This document shows positions 46,753 through 58,644 of a stretch of DNA of 64,000 bases, piece after piece. Each line of letters starts with the position of its first letter. The stretch's first letter is position 1. This stretch comes from Elmis aenea (lineage: Eukaryota; Arthropoda; Insecta; Coleoptera; Elmidae): contig OX393580.1 of NCBI GenBank assembly GCA_947652605.1, forward strand, positions 19,302,159 through 19,366,158. Direction: 5' to 3'. Both the position numbers and the translations under genes were made by a program. Under the pieces are notes generated by a model. That model saw only the letters and a program-made list of their open reading frames with translations, was not told where the DNA came from and did no database searches.

Positions 46753-47609
46753 AGAACGGAAGCATTTTTTCCTTCATTTATCTTTACAAAAGTTAATAAA
46801 CACTTTCCATGCAGTTGTTTACAATTTGTTATGCAACAGGTTAAATCTAAAACAAAAATAATAACGCAATTAGATAAAATCTTAGCTGTAAACGTTATTC
46901 CATTTAATTAAACCTGCATTCCTACAAATTAAATTTGATTTATCGCTTTTACCAGTTAACTAGCAAGATCATTGTCTTTACTACCTGGTAATATACATTT
47001 CTAAACACAGCTATTGTTGTGTTACCCAACTTTAATAAACTGTAGCAAAAAATACCGTATTTGCCTTTAATTGAATCTTGCGCAAGTTTAAGATCGAAGC
47101 ATTGAAATAGAGCCAAGGCTGAAATAATTAAATTGATACAATTTGACATTGTCGTAATTACAGAATTTTTGGTTCTAGTTTATGTAATTATAAGCTTTGT
47201 TGAATATATTATGGCGGCGTTACGCATGTTCGAATCTCATGAATAATACTGAATGCAATACCATTTATAGAAATCGCTTAGCTTAGACCTTTTTAAGATA
47301 TCGGTGAAATGCGATTTTTATAACGATATATTTGCCTAAAAAAGCTGTGTGTACGTTACTTAAATTTATGAAGTCGTTCGGTATTCATACTGATACAGTA
47401 TTTCATTCAATTGAATTTTTCGAAAGTGTTTTAGCTAGTTTACAACTTGTATACGTCTAGGCAGGACATTCTGGGAACAGGAACTGTATTAACTTGAATT
47501 AAATTAATAAATAAAGACGATTTATCATGTTATTCAACCAGAACAAGATTATCTAGAATTTTTTGTGTTGGTAGATCCTGAAAATTAATTAAAAATTACC
47601 AAATATATA
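46753..47609. other. AT-rich DNA, nothing recognised
   Basis: About 860 bases. The short frame at 46949-47149 has no recognisable feature. Confidence 0.45.
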
Positions 47610-48023
47610 CAAGATGTTTCACTTTTCTATGGGGCACTATTGCTATCTCCTTAAATAATGAAAATACAAGGTTGGTTAAATGGGACAAAAGTTAGCTATT
47701 TAGGAGTGTATTTTAAACAAGTCTTATTTTGTGTGAAAATTCCATGGCGTGCGTGATATAACGAAAAAACCGAAATTGATCAACATTTTTCAACCTAAAT
47801 ATCTTGGCTATTGTTGCGAAAGCACAAAAACTCCAAAAGAAAAATGCCGAGATATTTAAGTTTAAAAATGTTGATCCATTTCGGTTTTTCGTTATATGCC
47901 ATGGAATATTTAAACAAAACAAGACATTTTTAAATAGCTAACTTTTGTCCCATTTAACCAACCTTGTATTTTCATTATATACGGAGATAGCAATAGTGTC
48001 CCATGGAAAAGTGAAACACCATG
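47610..48023. mobile_element. Palindromic foldback, 414 bp
   Basis: CAAGATGTTTCACTTTTCTA at 47610 faces AAAGTGAAACACCATG ending at 48023, and ACCAACCTTGTATTTTCATT near 47957 faces its complement near 47668. It is almost entirely arm, with a centre near 47815. TA flanks both ends. A half copy is at 42500-42740. Confidence 0.85.
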
Positions 48024-48027
48024 TATA

Positions 48028-48816
48028 CAGGGTGATTCATTAGTGCGTCGGGCTTTCATAGCGCCCCGCTCGTAGGAGATAAAAACGATTAATTGTATTA
48101 CGTAATTAATATCCGCTTAAATTCTAAACTAATTCAAATGTTAAGTTGACACTTGCTTACATTTTGGCACTTGTTTTGCATAAGCGCGGCCTACTTTAGT
48201 GCATAAAAATGCAATTAAATGGCTACTTTTTTGAAAAGTATTGAATATCTCAACAACTACGGGGTTTAGACATAGGACACCATTAAAATTGAAGGGGAGA
48301 AAAAATGCTATCGAATAGCATAATAAAACAAGGGTGTTTATATTTGAAAAAAAAGAGTTATGTCACTTTGAAGTTTGGAAAGTTTGGCATTTTTTTGTGA
48401 ACACCCTGTATCAATAAATTTAAATTTTTTATTTTTAAAATGTTGCTTCCCAACTGGACTAACATTATTGCTAAAACTTATTTCTTAACTTTAAAAAACG
48501 AGGTGGCTACGATTTTTTAAAGTTAAGCCTGCTTGTGTAAGATTTTTTGGAAAAAAATTAATAAGTTGGCAACACTGGCACTAAATCAAAAAACAAACAG
48601 ACATTCATGTAGAGGTTAAAAAATGACATCCGATGACCTAAAAATATTCCGTTTAAAAAAAAAATTGTTTTTGTTATAGCGCAAAAATGGGACACCCTGT
48701 ATAGCTGAAAATAATTTTACGACGTAGATCTTTTTAAACTAATAACTTTATGTATTTAAGTTTTTTTTCTATCTCCTACGGGCTATGAAAGCCCGACGCA
48801 CTAATGAATCACCCTG
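48028..48816. mobile_element. Foldback, GTGCGTCGGGCTTTC family
   Basis: CAGGGTGATTCATTAGTGCG at 48028 faces CGCACTAATGAATCACCCTG ending at 48816, with TA on both sides. It begins only four bases (TATA) after the preceding element ends. The interior contains further end-type sequences (ACACCCTGTATC near 48406 and GGGACACCCTGTATAG near 48690). Related to 19017-19559 in opposite orientation. Confidence 0.85.
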
Positions 48817-49656
48817 TATAAAATTACATTTAGAAATGATGCTTATCTTAAAATCGTTAATAAATCCGAATAGTATTTTTTTTTTAGTGTTAAATTTCGG
48901 TATTATTAACTACAATCAAAATTTTGTTTTATTTTATGCACACACCTTTTTTTTGTCGTAGTTAATTATAGACTATATTTGTCTTAATAAAATGTCGTTT
49001 GGTTCATCGCTCTCCAATTTTAATAAGGAAAGTTGTCATTATTTATTTTTGATATATTTTGCCTAATAAAAGAAAAACTTTTTTTGAAACAGGTTGCGAA
49101 TATTAAACCACTTTTACACGTTTCAATTCCAGTCATAAACTATAATCTTGTTTTTGATTGCTGATTAATTAACCCATCAAGTTTTAACTTAATTAACACG
49201 AATATATTTAACGCTATAATTAAATTATATAATCGTTATTTGGGATTAATTTTTTTTTTTTTGTAATATGAAACGTACACACAGTTTCGTTTTGGTGAAA
49301 TTATCATGTTACTTTCTTTCTTATTCTTTTTGCGTTCTTTTAATTAGCATGATGATTTATTAGTATGTTGTGGGTGTGACACACTTTACAAAACGTTGTT
49401 GAATTTTTTAAAGCAACTGCAAAACCTGGCGAATTTTTTGTGGCGCTTTTTCACTTTTGAATTTAAATCCTCAAATGTTTATCACCCAATTTCTGTTAAG
49501 TTTTTGCCTCATAGAATCATTAGCCAAAATTTGATTAGCTACAAAATATAATAAAGTTAACTCAAACATTTAACCATGGATTTTATAAACATGACGTAAA
49601 TTTTGTCAAATCGATTCTGTGATTTTCTGCAAGAAATGTAGTTGCTATTATACAGA
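48817..49656. other. AT-rich DNA, nothing recognised
   Basis: About 840 bases without a supported feature. Confidence 0.45.
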
Positions 49657-50478
49657 TAGGGATTGCAATCCCGTTCAAATTTTACAATCCCGGGATTTCG
49701 GGATTGAAGATGTTTTAATCCCGGGATCCCGGGATCCCGGGATTATATATAATGTGACGTATTTGCTTAAAAACAGAAGCTAATGCAGTGTATGTATATA
49801 TTTTTTGATTACAAATGATTTACATAATTATTGAATAATTTAGTAATTACCAATTATTTTTATTAACTTTTTATTTAATTTGTTTCCTCTATAATTTCTG
49901 TTAATTTGTTTTAATTATATCATAGGTGCAAAGATGTTAATAATAATTGAAAAACAAAAATATATATATATATCTACCGTACCTATTATGTTTTATTATT
50001 ATAGAAATATTCGAATTATTAGATATAACATTTAAATAAATAAAATTAAACTTATTATACATCAGAATACTTAATTACATAAACATAAATTTGCTGAAAC
50101 TGTTAAAAACTCAAACAAAGCACAACTTTAATTCACTAAAAATTTAAAAAATAGACTGTTTTATAAGTAACAAAAATAAAAGAAATTAGGATGATTATTA
50201 TCTTAGTACAATAATTTTTTTAAATTTTGTTATCATACATAAGACGGCGAGGGGCGACGTAAACAAGCTTAAACTTGCAAAATTGCATCGTTCAACTTAT
50301 TCACGTTGAGTAGATACCAACTATGAGCAATTTTTTTTACAAAATATTGTACTTATAGTTAAAATTTTTAAATCCCGAAAATCCCGGGATTCTACATTTA
50401 AAATCCCGGGATTTTCGAGACCAAAAAGCGACCGGGATCGGGATCCCGGGATCCCGAATCCCGTGATTGCAATCCCTA
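49657..50478. mobile_element. hAT-like non-autonomous element with ATCCCGGGAT repeats
   Basis: 822 bp with ends TAGGGATTGCAATCCCG and its complement, flanked by a perfect 8-bp target duplication TATACAGA (49649-49656 and 50479-50486). Each end carries several copies of the palindrome ATCCCGGGAT. The interior is very AT-rich and non-coding. The 8-bp duplication fits hAT, but other superfamilies with 8-bp duplications cannot be excluded. Confidence 0.88.
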
Positions 50479-50486
50479 TATACAGA

Positions 50487-51533
50487 GGATGTTTCCACCC
50501 TTTACATATTTCGCGTCCCCCAAGGAGGTGCGCCCCAAAGGTTGTGTATCACTGCATTAGACAAAAAAAACTTGTCTTTAATGAAATTATGGTTCCTTTG
50601 GAAAACATCAAATTTTAAGGTACAATAGACCAATAGGTCACAGTACAGGAACCCGAAAGAGCACCACCTCCGCGGAAATAAGAATAAAAAGGTAAGCAAA
50701 TAAATGTTGTGTTTCTGTTATAAAAAAATAATTACTACATTCCTTTTTTTGTGTTTTAACTGCTTCGTGAAAATCTATGATAGTTAGTAAAGAAAATAAA
50801 AAGCATTCATTCGTTTATATCTTACACATTTTTTTTATCAGAATACAAGTTATCAATTTTGTACCTAACACAAATTAATATTCCAAATACTATTAAAAAC
50901 AAAACAAAAATCTACTTTTCACATTGAAATTGAAATTCTTCATATGTAGGTCACACGACTTATGCAATAATTTTTTTCATTGAACGCGTATTTGATACAT
51001 TATTATAATAAATGGAAAGTCCTGTCCAAGTTTTCGATAATTATTAAATAGTTTATGTCCATATCATTATTTAATATTATACGGTTTATTGTTCCACGAC
51101 GGCCTTGATGCAATAACGTTACAAAAAGGAAATATAACAGTTCGCAGTTCACTGACTCCGCATTTTATACAAGGACGGTCGAATCGCCCGGAGGACTCGG
51201 CCGCTTTTTACGTAACTGTGTTGAGTGTATTTAAGGAAACGACACCAAACTTGTCCGTTATTTGTTGTTTGGTTGCTGAACGTAACACTTGTATAATTAA
51301 TTAAGATCGATAGTGAGTTACTTGGGTATCTTGATACACGAGAAAAACCGAATGCAGATCATTTTTGGGTGCTGATGCATTTAATGCAACCATATTTGGC
51401 TTATCACATAATTTGTGCCTAATTTATGGCTTCTTGACTTCGTGTATTATTGCCAAATGAAGAAAATAGCAAAACAAAGTCACTTTAATTAACTGCGGAA
51501 CCCAAATGTTATAAAAGTAATTTATTTTTTATA
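50487..51533. other. hAT end fragment, then unique DNA
   Basis: 50490-50570 (GCGTCCCCCAAGGAGGTGCG, then CCAAAGGTTGTGTATCACTG) resembles a terminal fragment of another hAT family; no second end was found. 51060-51310 is GC-richer and non-repetitive, with TTTTATA at 51163-51169. No gene can be assigned to it. Confidence 0.4.
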
Positions 51534-52992
51534 CAGCGTCATTCAAAAAGACTGCAACAAATGGAGAAAAAAATTATTATTGATTTCTCAGAAAATTTTA
51601 TTGCTGATAAAAGTTAGTGCATGGTCTAAAACTGATTTTAAAATAAAAAAAGTTCAATAAAAAATCATAGGACACTAGATTTTAGCGATTTTTGAAATAT
51701 TCGCAAGAGTAAAGTGCCCTTATTTTAAAGATTTTTTTTATGAACAAGTTATTTAGAATCCAAAAATAACGCTAGATTTTAATTTTGACGGTAAAATTCT
51801 AATTTTTATTTTTTAAGAAATTTAAACCTTTAAAAAGTATGCAGCAAATGGAAAAAAATTATTATCTATTGATTTCTCAGAAAATTTTATTCTTGATAAA
51901 AAATGGTGCATGGTCTAAAACTGATTTTAAAATGAAAAAAGTTTAATAAAAAGTCATAGGGCACTAGATTTTAGCGATTTTTGAAATATTCGCAACAGTA
52001 AAGTGCCTTTATTTTAAGATATACAAAAACATTCATGTGAAGTGTTGCTTCAGCAGAGAATAAAATATGTTTTAAAATTTGGCTATTATCCTCCACTTCT
52101 TGTTCAACCCAACAACAAAATTCAAATCGTAAATCATAATCTCGGTCTTGAAGTTTGTTTATGAATTTTGGTTTATAAGTTTTAAAAATCTTTGAACTGA
52201 GGATAAAGATAAATTGTTGTTCATTGCTACCGTTTAAATAGATGCTTTGGGTTTTTCTATCACTGTTTGTAATACATTTAAAGAATTGTCTTCATTAATA
52301 ACCCATTTTCGTATTAGTTTTCCAATGATCCAGTCTCCTTAAACTGTATCAATAATCTTGCAACTGTACTAAATGAAACAGTTTTGTCGGGATGTCTTTC
52401 ATTAAAATTTAATGCAGCTTCTCTAGATGTTTTGTAATAGTCACCACAAATTAATACAAGTTCAGCTTTTTCAACTAAAGTTAATTTATCTGCCATAATT
52501 AACAATTATATGCTTTAATGCTTGCAAATTAGATTGACAGATACAAATTGAATTCAGTTTTGTTTTTGCCTTAGGCCTAATATATTAATTTTAAATTACG
52601 TTAAGAATTTTTATTTTAAATATTTACTCACAAGGGTAACATGAAGTTTTCTGAAAAATCGATAATAAGAAAATGTACATTTGTTGCAGACTTTTTGAAT
52701 GTTAAAATTTCTAAAAAATTAAAATTGGAGTTTGACCGTCAAAATTTAAATCTGCCCTTATTTTTGGATTGTAAATAACTTTTTCTTATAATTGTTTTTT
52801 GTATCTCTTAAAATAGGGGCACCTTATTCTAGCGGATATTTCTAAAATCGCTAAAATCTAGCTTTTTGTTGAACTTATTTCATTTTAAAATTAGTTTCAG
52901 ACCATGCACCAACTTTTATCAAGAATAAAATTTTCTGAGATATCAATAATATATTTTTTTCCATTTGTTGCACACTTTTTGAATGACGCCCG
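51534..52992 (-). mobile_element. Tc1/mariner-like element with DUF4817-type transposase remnant
   Basis: 1,459 bp with ends CAGCGTCATTCAAAAAG at 51534 and the complement (with a small change, GACGCCCG) ending at 52992, both beside TA. The subterminal regions hold repeated copies of the end, as in MITE D (11036-11774). The transposase remnant lies at 52028-52505 on the minus strand. Confidence 0.85.
52028..52505 (-). pseudogene. Transposase N-terminal and core fragment (DUF4817 type)
   Basis: The start at 52505 gives a 63-residue helix-turn-helix segment with ELVLICGDYYKTSREAALNF, NERHPDKTVSFSTVARL and KETGSLEN, the usual DUF4817 layout, then a stop. Further on the frame reads KLQDRDYDLRFEFCCW, EDNSQILKHILFSAEATLHMN, matching the EFC-W...FSDEATFHLNG block of these transposases. 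The first catalytic aspartate (SDEA) is alanine here (SAEA). The C-terminal half is missing. Confidence 0.85.
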
Positions 52993-53639
52993 TATATTTT
53001 GATATCTGAACGTGTTTTTTGAACCAAATATGACTCATCTGACTTAAAAAACCCAGTTATGGGCGTATTAAAATCCAAAAAAAGAAATATTTTGTAAATA
53101 TTCTAAAAAAAAATTTCGGAGCTTTCAAAAAGTGGAAGTAATATTGGCTAAGTGTATTGTTGCTAGACGATATTACTTGGAACAAATTCAACTTAAGATA
53201 TAACCGTGTGTTAACTCCCAGAAAATTCAACTTGATCCATGCATCTTCAACAAAATTTAAAAATTACCGTCCAATAGGAGGTACTTCGCCAATTCATAAT
53301 AAATTTAATTTTTGTTCCTGCAAAATGTACAAAATCATAAAATTTTACAAATAACTTTTCGGTTATAAGTATTAACGATAAGAATGTTAAAAAATTTAGA
53401 GGAAAAAAATTCTATTACTCACAAGGGAACCTCACTTAGTGGTACTAAAGTCGGTTGATGAAACTAAGATTTTCCGAAAGAAGTTAGTGAATAAAGAAGA
53501 GTACCAAGTTTTTTGGCCCCGGAAACTCAAAACTTACCGTTGAAACACAATTTTTTTTTCAAAAATTGCACGAAATAGGTCAAATACCAGATGTAGATGA
53601 ACTCTGGCACACCCTATTGTTTCTTTATTTTTGATTTTG
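52993..53639. other. AT-rich DNA, nothing recognised
   Basis: About 650 bases. The 65-codon frame at 53157-53354 is not supported. Confidence 0.4.
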
Positions 53640-54255
53640 GAAAAATAACATTTTAGACACATGATATGTGTAAAAAATCGGATTTCTTAAGCACATGCAC
53701 ACAATTGTTTCACTTCCGGTTTCGTCGGAAATTACCCTAACTTTGTTATTTTAAATCGGACATTTTTACATTTTTGGGAAGAGGAAGCAATTTTGTGTAC
53801 AATAGCATCATTTTGCTTAATTTTTATAACCTCAAATAGCCAGAGTTCATTTACACATTGCAGATTTTGTTAAATTTGGATTTGGCGCCAAAAAATGTAA
53901 AAAAATATTGTTATTCTTGTTAATAAATATAAATATTTTTGTAAAGGTCTGCATCTGTCAAAATTTTCAAAAAAACGTTAATAACTCAGAAACGGTTTAT
54001 TTTAGACATAAACAACCTATAATAATTTTGAAAGAAAATTTAATTTTACATACAAAAATTACAAAATATACAGGGCGTTCCATATAAAAAAAACTATGTT
54101 TGGTGTCAGAGCGCAAAAACGAAACACTGTGTATAGTTGAAAATAATTTTAGGTCATGTAGTAAATTATTACAAACAACTTTCATATTTAACTTTTTTTA
54201 ATATTATCACTAATAACAGAGCTATCGAATAATTCGTCTTGGCTGGGACACCCTG
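53640..54255. repeat. Mosaic of two foldback fragments
   Basis: 53640-53860 is a diverged piece of foldback A (compare 13411-13600: ACTTCCGGTTTCGTCGGAAA and TTACATTTTTGGGAAGAGG). 53905-54255 is a solo right arm of the 58645-60191 family, ending TTGGCTGGGACACCCTG beside TA. Confidence 0.7.
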
Positions 54256-57200
54256 TATATTATTTTTTGGAGTTGTTTTAACTTATACTTGTTTTTAAGT
54301 AAATTAATATTAATGAAGTAAAAAGTTGTGTATAAACAATAAATAGTTACTATTTTGCAAGTAGCAAGTCATACTAACAGAGATAGTAAATAAATATCAG
54401 CATATTTATAAATTAAAAAATTCTTATAAAAACTGTAGTTATTAAAAACAACTTTTTGCAAGTTCGCTTAAGATTGATAGGTACTGTAATTTTTTTTAAA
54501 TTTTTTCACATGATAGTACACGCACAATAGCTATATATTTTATTAAAAATTAATTGTATAGAATTTTTAGAAACGTTTACATTTCGCGTGATGTGTCATT
54601 ACCAATTATCCTTTCCTAAGCGTGATTATTTCTTCATGGTTAATTTCTACATATTTTTTGCTAAATAACATGCAAAGATATGGCCGTGTATATTTTTTTC
54701 AAATCTATACAACACGCTTTGTTTCATTTACAAATTATTGTTTTGAGTTTTAAATCCCATTAAACATTTAACTTTTAAATCTTGCTGTAATACAGTTAAT
54801 GGCCTTGCTGAATTAGCCTTTTGGTGATAATACAACCCTTAACAACAGACTTTGTTTTCAGTTCACTCGTCATTATAAATTATTTCAATCAACCGCTTAA
54901 TCAAGTTTTCTTATTTAAGCATCATTTAGTTTCCAGTTTTATGTTGTCTTTATTATACTTATTGGTACTTGGTGGGTAGAATTTGTTGTGCTATTAATAT
55001 TAAAATTTAGTATGCTTTCAACATATCGAATGAAATAAATCTTAATGGACCTGTATATTATTTCTGATTTATGACTAGGCAAAACCACTGTGCATTGGGA
55101 AATTACCTTTTATGGTTAAACTTGCCATACGATATTAATCTGTAATAATAGATTCATTGTTAGTGCATGGTTGATTTGTAATTGGAAAGGGCGTTTGACA
55201 TAGTTCGTTGTGTAATACCGGTCGTGGGTGGTTTTATATATTTATAAATAGCAGCAAAGTACTTGACGAACTTAGGCACTTTGGAAGTCAAACTAAGTCC
55301 TTAAAAATTTATTTAATAATGAGTAGGGATCCTTTTATGCCTATTTTATCTAGACTTATAAAGAGACAAGAGTTACAAAGTGAACTATGTTTTAATGTTT
55401 CATTAGATAGGTACCAAGAAAAACTAAATTAAGCAATCTATTTGATTGTAGTTGTCCACAAAAAAAATTAAGTCCTTAAAACAAGCATTCTAAATAAGGG
55501 TTCTTCCAACCTCACCTCACCAGTTACGTTATAAAAATCCACCTTACTAGTTATCAGTTAAATCTAATTTCTAAATTTATTTATTTATGTATTTAGTAGG
55601 ATATAATCTTGCCTATTTATTTTGATATTTAAACTGAAAAAAATTTAATAAAATAATTAATTAAATGGGACCTAAAATACCAAAATTAATGATTTTAGTA
55701 AATTTTAAATATTTATTGCAACAAACTTTTTCAACAAACAGTTTCATTATAACTACAACAAATGTAACAATAAAACAATAACAACTTAACAAAAATTAAC
55801 AATATAAAAATAATATAACAACAATATTTGGCAAATCGACAACAATATTGCACATAGAAAGGTAAAAACAGTCAGTCTAAATACACCACAGCAAGTTTAT
55901 TAAGATTATTATATTATAGAAAATAGTATTAGAGAAAATTAAACACAAATAAGTTAATCTAGTGATTATAATCAGTAAAATTAATTATAAGAATCTACCA
56001 GGTACAATGTTTTTACACACATGAATACTTGCAGAGGTCCTTTAGTTATTCTCTTATACTGTAAGATGATTTTAAAGTTAATTTTGAATGGTATACCTAC
56101 AACAATTTCAATATTGTTTTGAATCAACGTTGACGTTTATTAGTAAGAAATAAAAATGATGAAGTGATTGATGAGTCGTTTGTGATAAAGGAATATATGA
56201 TATGTTCATTGCAAATTTTGTAAAGACGAAAGCGTCTTAAAATTTTTCATACACCAAACAAAATTTAAGAGAAAAACGATAAAAAAATTGCATGGTTTTA
56301 ACTCATTAAGATGTACAATGTATTATGCGAATTTTTTTATAATTTTTAAACACATTTAATTACATTTATTAAATGTTCCCGTTTCTAATTCCATATATCT
56401 CTTTCCTTAAAACTTGAGAAGTACCGATTCGGCTTCTATAAAAACAAATTCAATTGTAAATAAAAACGCCAAAGCAATTATAAACCCATATTTGTTGCAA
56501 AGCGATAGATTAAACCAATGATTGTACTTTTTTTATTAAACAATTTGGAGTTGATTGAATAGAAAATAATAGCGTTCGATCGAAAATTGTATTTAATATA
56601 TTTGATTTTACGAAAGAAAAAGAAAATTAGAAAGTACTAAGCTACAACATTTTGTACAAGTTTACTAACGAAAAACTTAAAAGGAATTGCATCGTAACAG
56701 CCTGTGATTTATGAATGAAAAAGCCCAACACAGAAAGAAAGTTAGGAAATTTAGAACAATCAAGACAATATAAATTGTAAAATTAACTACTTTTTTTGGT
56801 AAATTCCAGAGATTATTAACCATTTATTTCCTCCACATAAAACGTTATCTTCAATATTGAGATATGTTGTTGATCTTGCAGAAAAAAAGAAATGTTAGAG
56901 CTTGTAATGAAGCAAGAATTTTTAATGTGCTTTAAAGAATAAATTACTCTTTTAAATCATTTTAATTAATATCACTTATTGCTTTGATAAAAAATATCTT
57001 CTGAAAATGCTAGACCAAGTTTTAATCTTGAAACTGGTCTAGAATTTTAAAAGAGATTCTTTTAAAAGAAGATGAATTTTGATTGAGTATGTTTGAAGTT
57101 AAATGTTTTTCTTAAATTACGATATTTCGGGAAACTGTATTTTGGTTTGCAATTATATTCGTAGCACTGATAAACATTTTCATACTCTGCAAGATGTAAA

Positions 57201-57415
57201 ATCCATTATTTATAGTCGTAACCCTTTTCTATTTATGAAAATTTATGGAACTTTCTTTGAGATCCCGAAGTTATTCTTTAAGTACTTGCAAGAAGTAAAT
57301 ATTTGTGAAGACTAGCGTTTTGCAAGAATTAAAAATTAAAACATGAACAATAAATTAGTAACCTATGTCTAAGTCTATCAATTTTTTAGTTTTTAATTAT
57401 TAAAAACTTTGGATA
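54256..57415. other. 3.2 kb of AT-rich DNA without recognised features
   Basis: Includes the likely 3' UTR of cuticle gene 2 (just below 57416). The frame at 55208-55432 (74 codons) and the one at 57103-57315 show no known motif and lack flanking gene structure. No repeat boundary stands out. Confidence 0.4.
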
Positions 57416-58537
57416 TTAGTTATATCTCACGTGTTTTGCGTAAACGTATCCATTATTAGCCATATTTTGGTACATCCTCGAAATCTGGCTTTTCGGTAAA
57501 GCTGATGGTGTGTTTCTGTGGTAGCGAACACCTTTTTGGGCAACATTTGAGTACCTCACGCGAGGGGATTGAGACGCCGATGCGCCTTTTACATTATGAG
57601 TTGCATAATGCTGTAACCCTGGTGTTGACATGGGGGTCAACCCAGTTTTAATAAGTTGCGCTGATCTAACTTTGCTTGGCAATGGCTTGAAGCCGGTTTC
57701 TATGACTGGTTGTTTGAAGTGATTTAATACTTCCTGGTACCTATTCTGTTGTTGACTACCGGTGTCTTCTTGGTACGTATTCTCTTGTTGATCACTGTTG
57801 TCCTCTTGGCTGTACTTGAAATCTTCTCCGGCGGTTTGTATGTCGTCTTCGTCTTCGTATTGGTAATTTTCCTCTTCGTACCCTTTATATTTGTTATCGT
57901 TCTGCTTGTTTTGCTTTGCTGTTAGCGGTGTTAAATCGATTTCCACGGGTTTCAACAAGCTTACATCGAGTGGGACGACTTTTTCAGAAGCCTTCAGAAG
58001 GCTCAAGTCTATTGGTAATTCTCTTATGTGTTTTTGTACGGCGTAAGTTGGCACGTGCTGTTTTTTTAACTGTGGCTCGTAGTAGTAGCTGGTACCAACC
58101 GATGATGGTTGCCTTTTCTCTTCTTGCGTCGAGTACGAATACGCCTTTGAGTCGTGCGCGGTTATTTGGTTTTTAGCGGCGCTTGTGAGTGTGTCCTGCT
58201 GGTTTGATTCTCCGTAAACGTTTTCCAAAGAATCCTTAATTGAGTTGTAGTTGAAAGGTATGGGTTTGTCTGAGAAGGTCGTTTGCTTCAAGTGTACTTC
58301 GTGGTGACTGACTGGGTGGCGTGGAGCCGGATGGTAAGAGTGGCCATTGTGTTTGACTACGGCGTTAAAACCATTTACTTTATCAGCAGTGTAATCAACG
58401 GTTCTTATGGAACCATCGGGTTCCACTAAGGAGTAGTGCCCCTTGACTATGCCATCCTCTTTCTTCTCCCATTGATGTTTTATGTCGCCCGTGTGCAGGT
58501 CTTTTACTCCGTAACTGAAGCTATAATCGTGCTCTTT
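57416..58537 (-). CDS. RR-2 cuticular protein, long terminal exon (partial gene)
   Basis: This exon encodes 373 residues and the stop of a secreted cuticle protein expected to bind chitin. It starts at a good acceptor (TTTCTTTCAACTTTCAG, AG at 58539-58538) in phase 0, so the true start and the signal peptide lie in an upstream exon that I could not find. The RR-2 domain is the first 65 or so residues: [33 protein letters not shown] and [14 protein letters not shown] 300-residue tail follows, unusual in length for the family. It has a histidine- and proline-rich start, repeated [18 protein letters not shown] motifs, an acidic glutamate-, glutamine- and tyrosine-rich middle, and a basic end with [16 protein letters not shown]. 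Starting at the internal methionine at 58426 would cut the domain, so that start is not chosen. Confidence 0.9.
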   Translation of the reverse strand, partial: KEHDYSFSYGVKDLHTGDIKHQWEKKEDGIVKGHYSLVEPDGSIRTVDYTADKVNGFNAVVKHNGHSYHPAPRHPVSHHEVHLKQTTFSDKPIPFNYNSIKDSLENVYGESNQQDTLTSAAKNQITAHDSKAYSYSTQEEKRQPSSVGTSYYYEPQLKKQHVPTYAVQKHIRELPIDLSLLKASEKVVPLDVSLLKPVEIDLTPLTAKQNKQNDNKYKGYEEENYQYEDEDDIQTAGEDFKYSQEDNSDQQENTYQEDTGSQQQNRYQEVLNHFKQPVIETGFKPLPSKVRSAQLIKTGLTPMSTPGLQHYATHNVKGASASQSPRVRYSNVAQKGVRYHRNTPSALPKSQISRMYQNMANNGYVYAKHVRYN

Positions 58538-58644
58538 CTGAAAGTTGAAAGAAAAATATTAACATCGCCATTTTGGGCACCCTTGAATACAAAAAACAAT
58601 GAGAATGACATTTTTTATCAAACAGTATTGCAAAAAAGCATATA

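Noticed and set aside
51089..51304. 71-codon plus-strand frame in a GC-richer patch, with a TATA-like TTTTATA opposite
   Set aside because: No recognisable domain. The TATA-like site has no initiator at the right distance and no downstream exon could be found.
55208..55432. 74-codon plus-strand frame
   Set aside because: No motif or flanking gene structure; length is within chance for the window.
57916..58176. Plus-strand frame opposite cuticle gene 2
   Set aside because: Antisense to a long, clearly coding exon.
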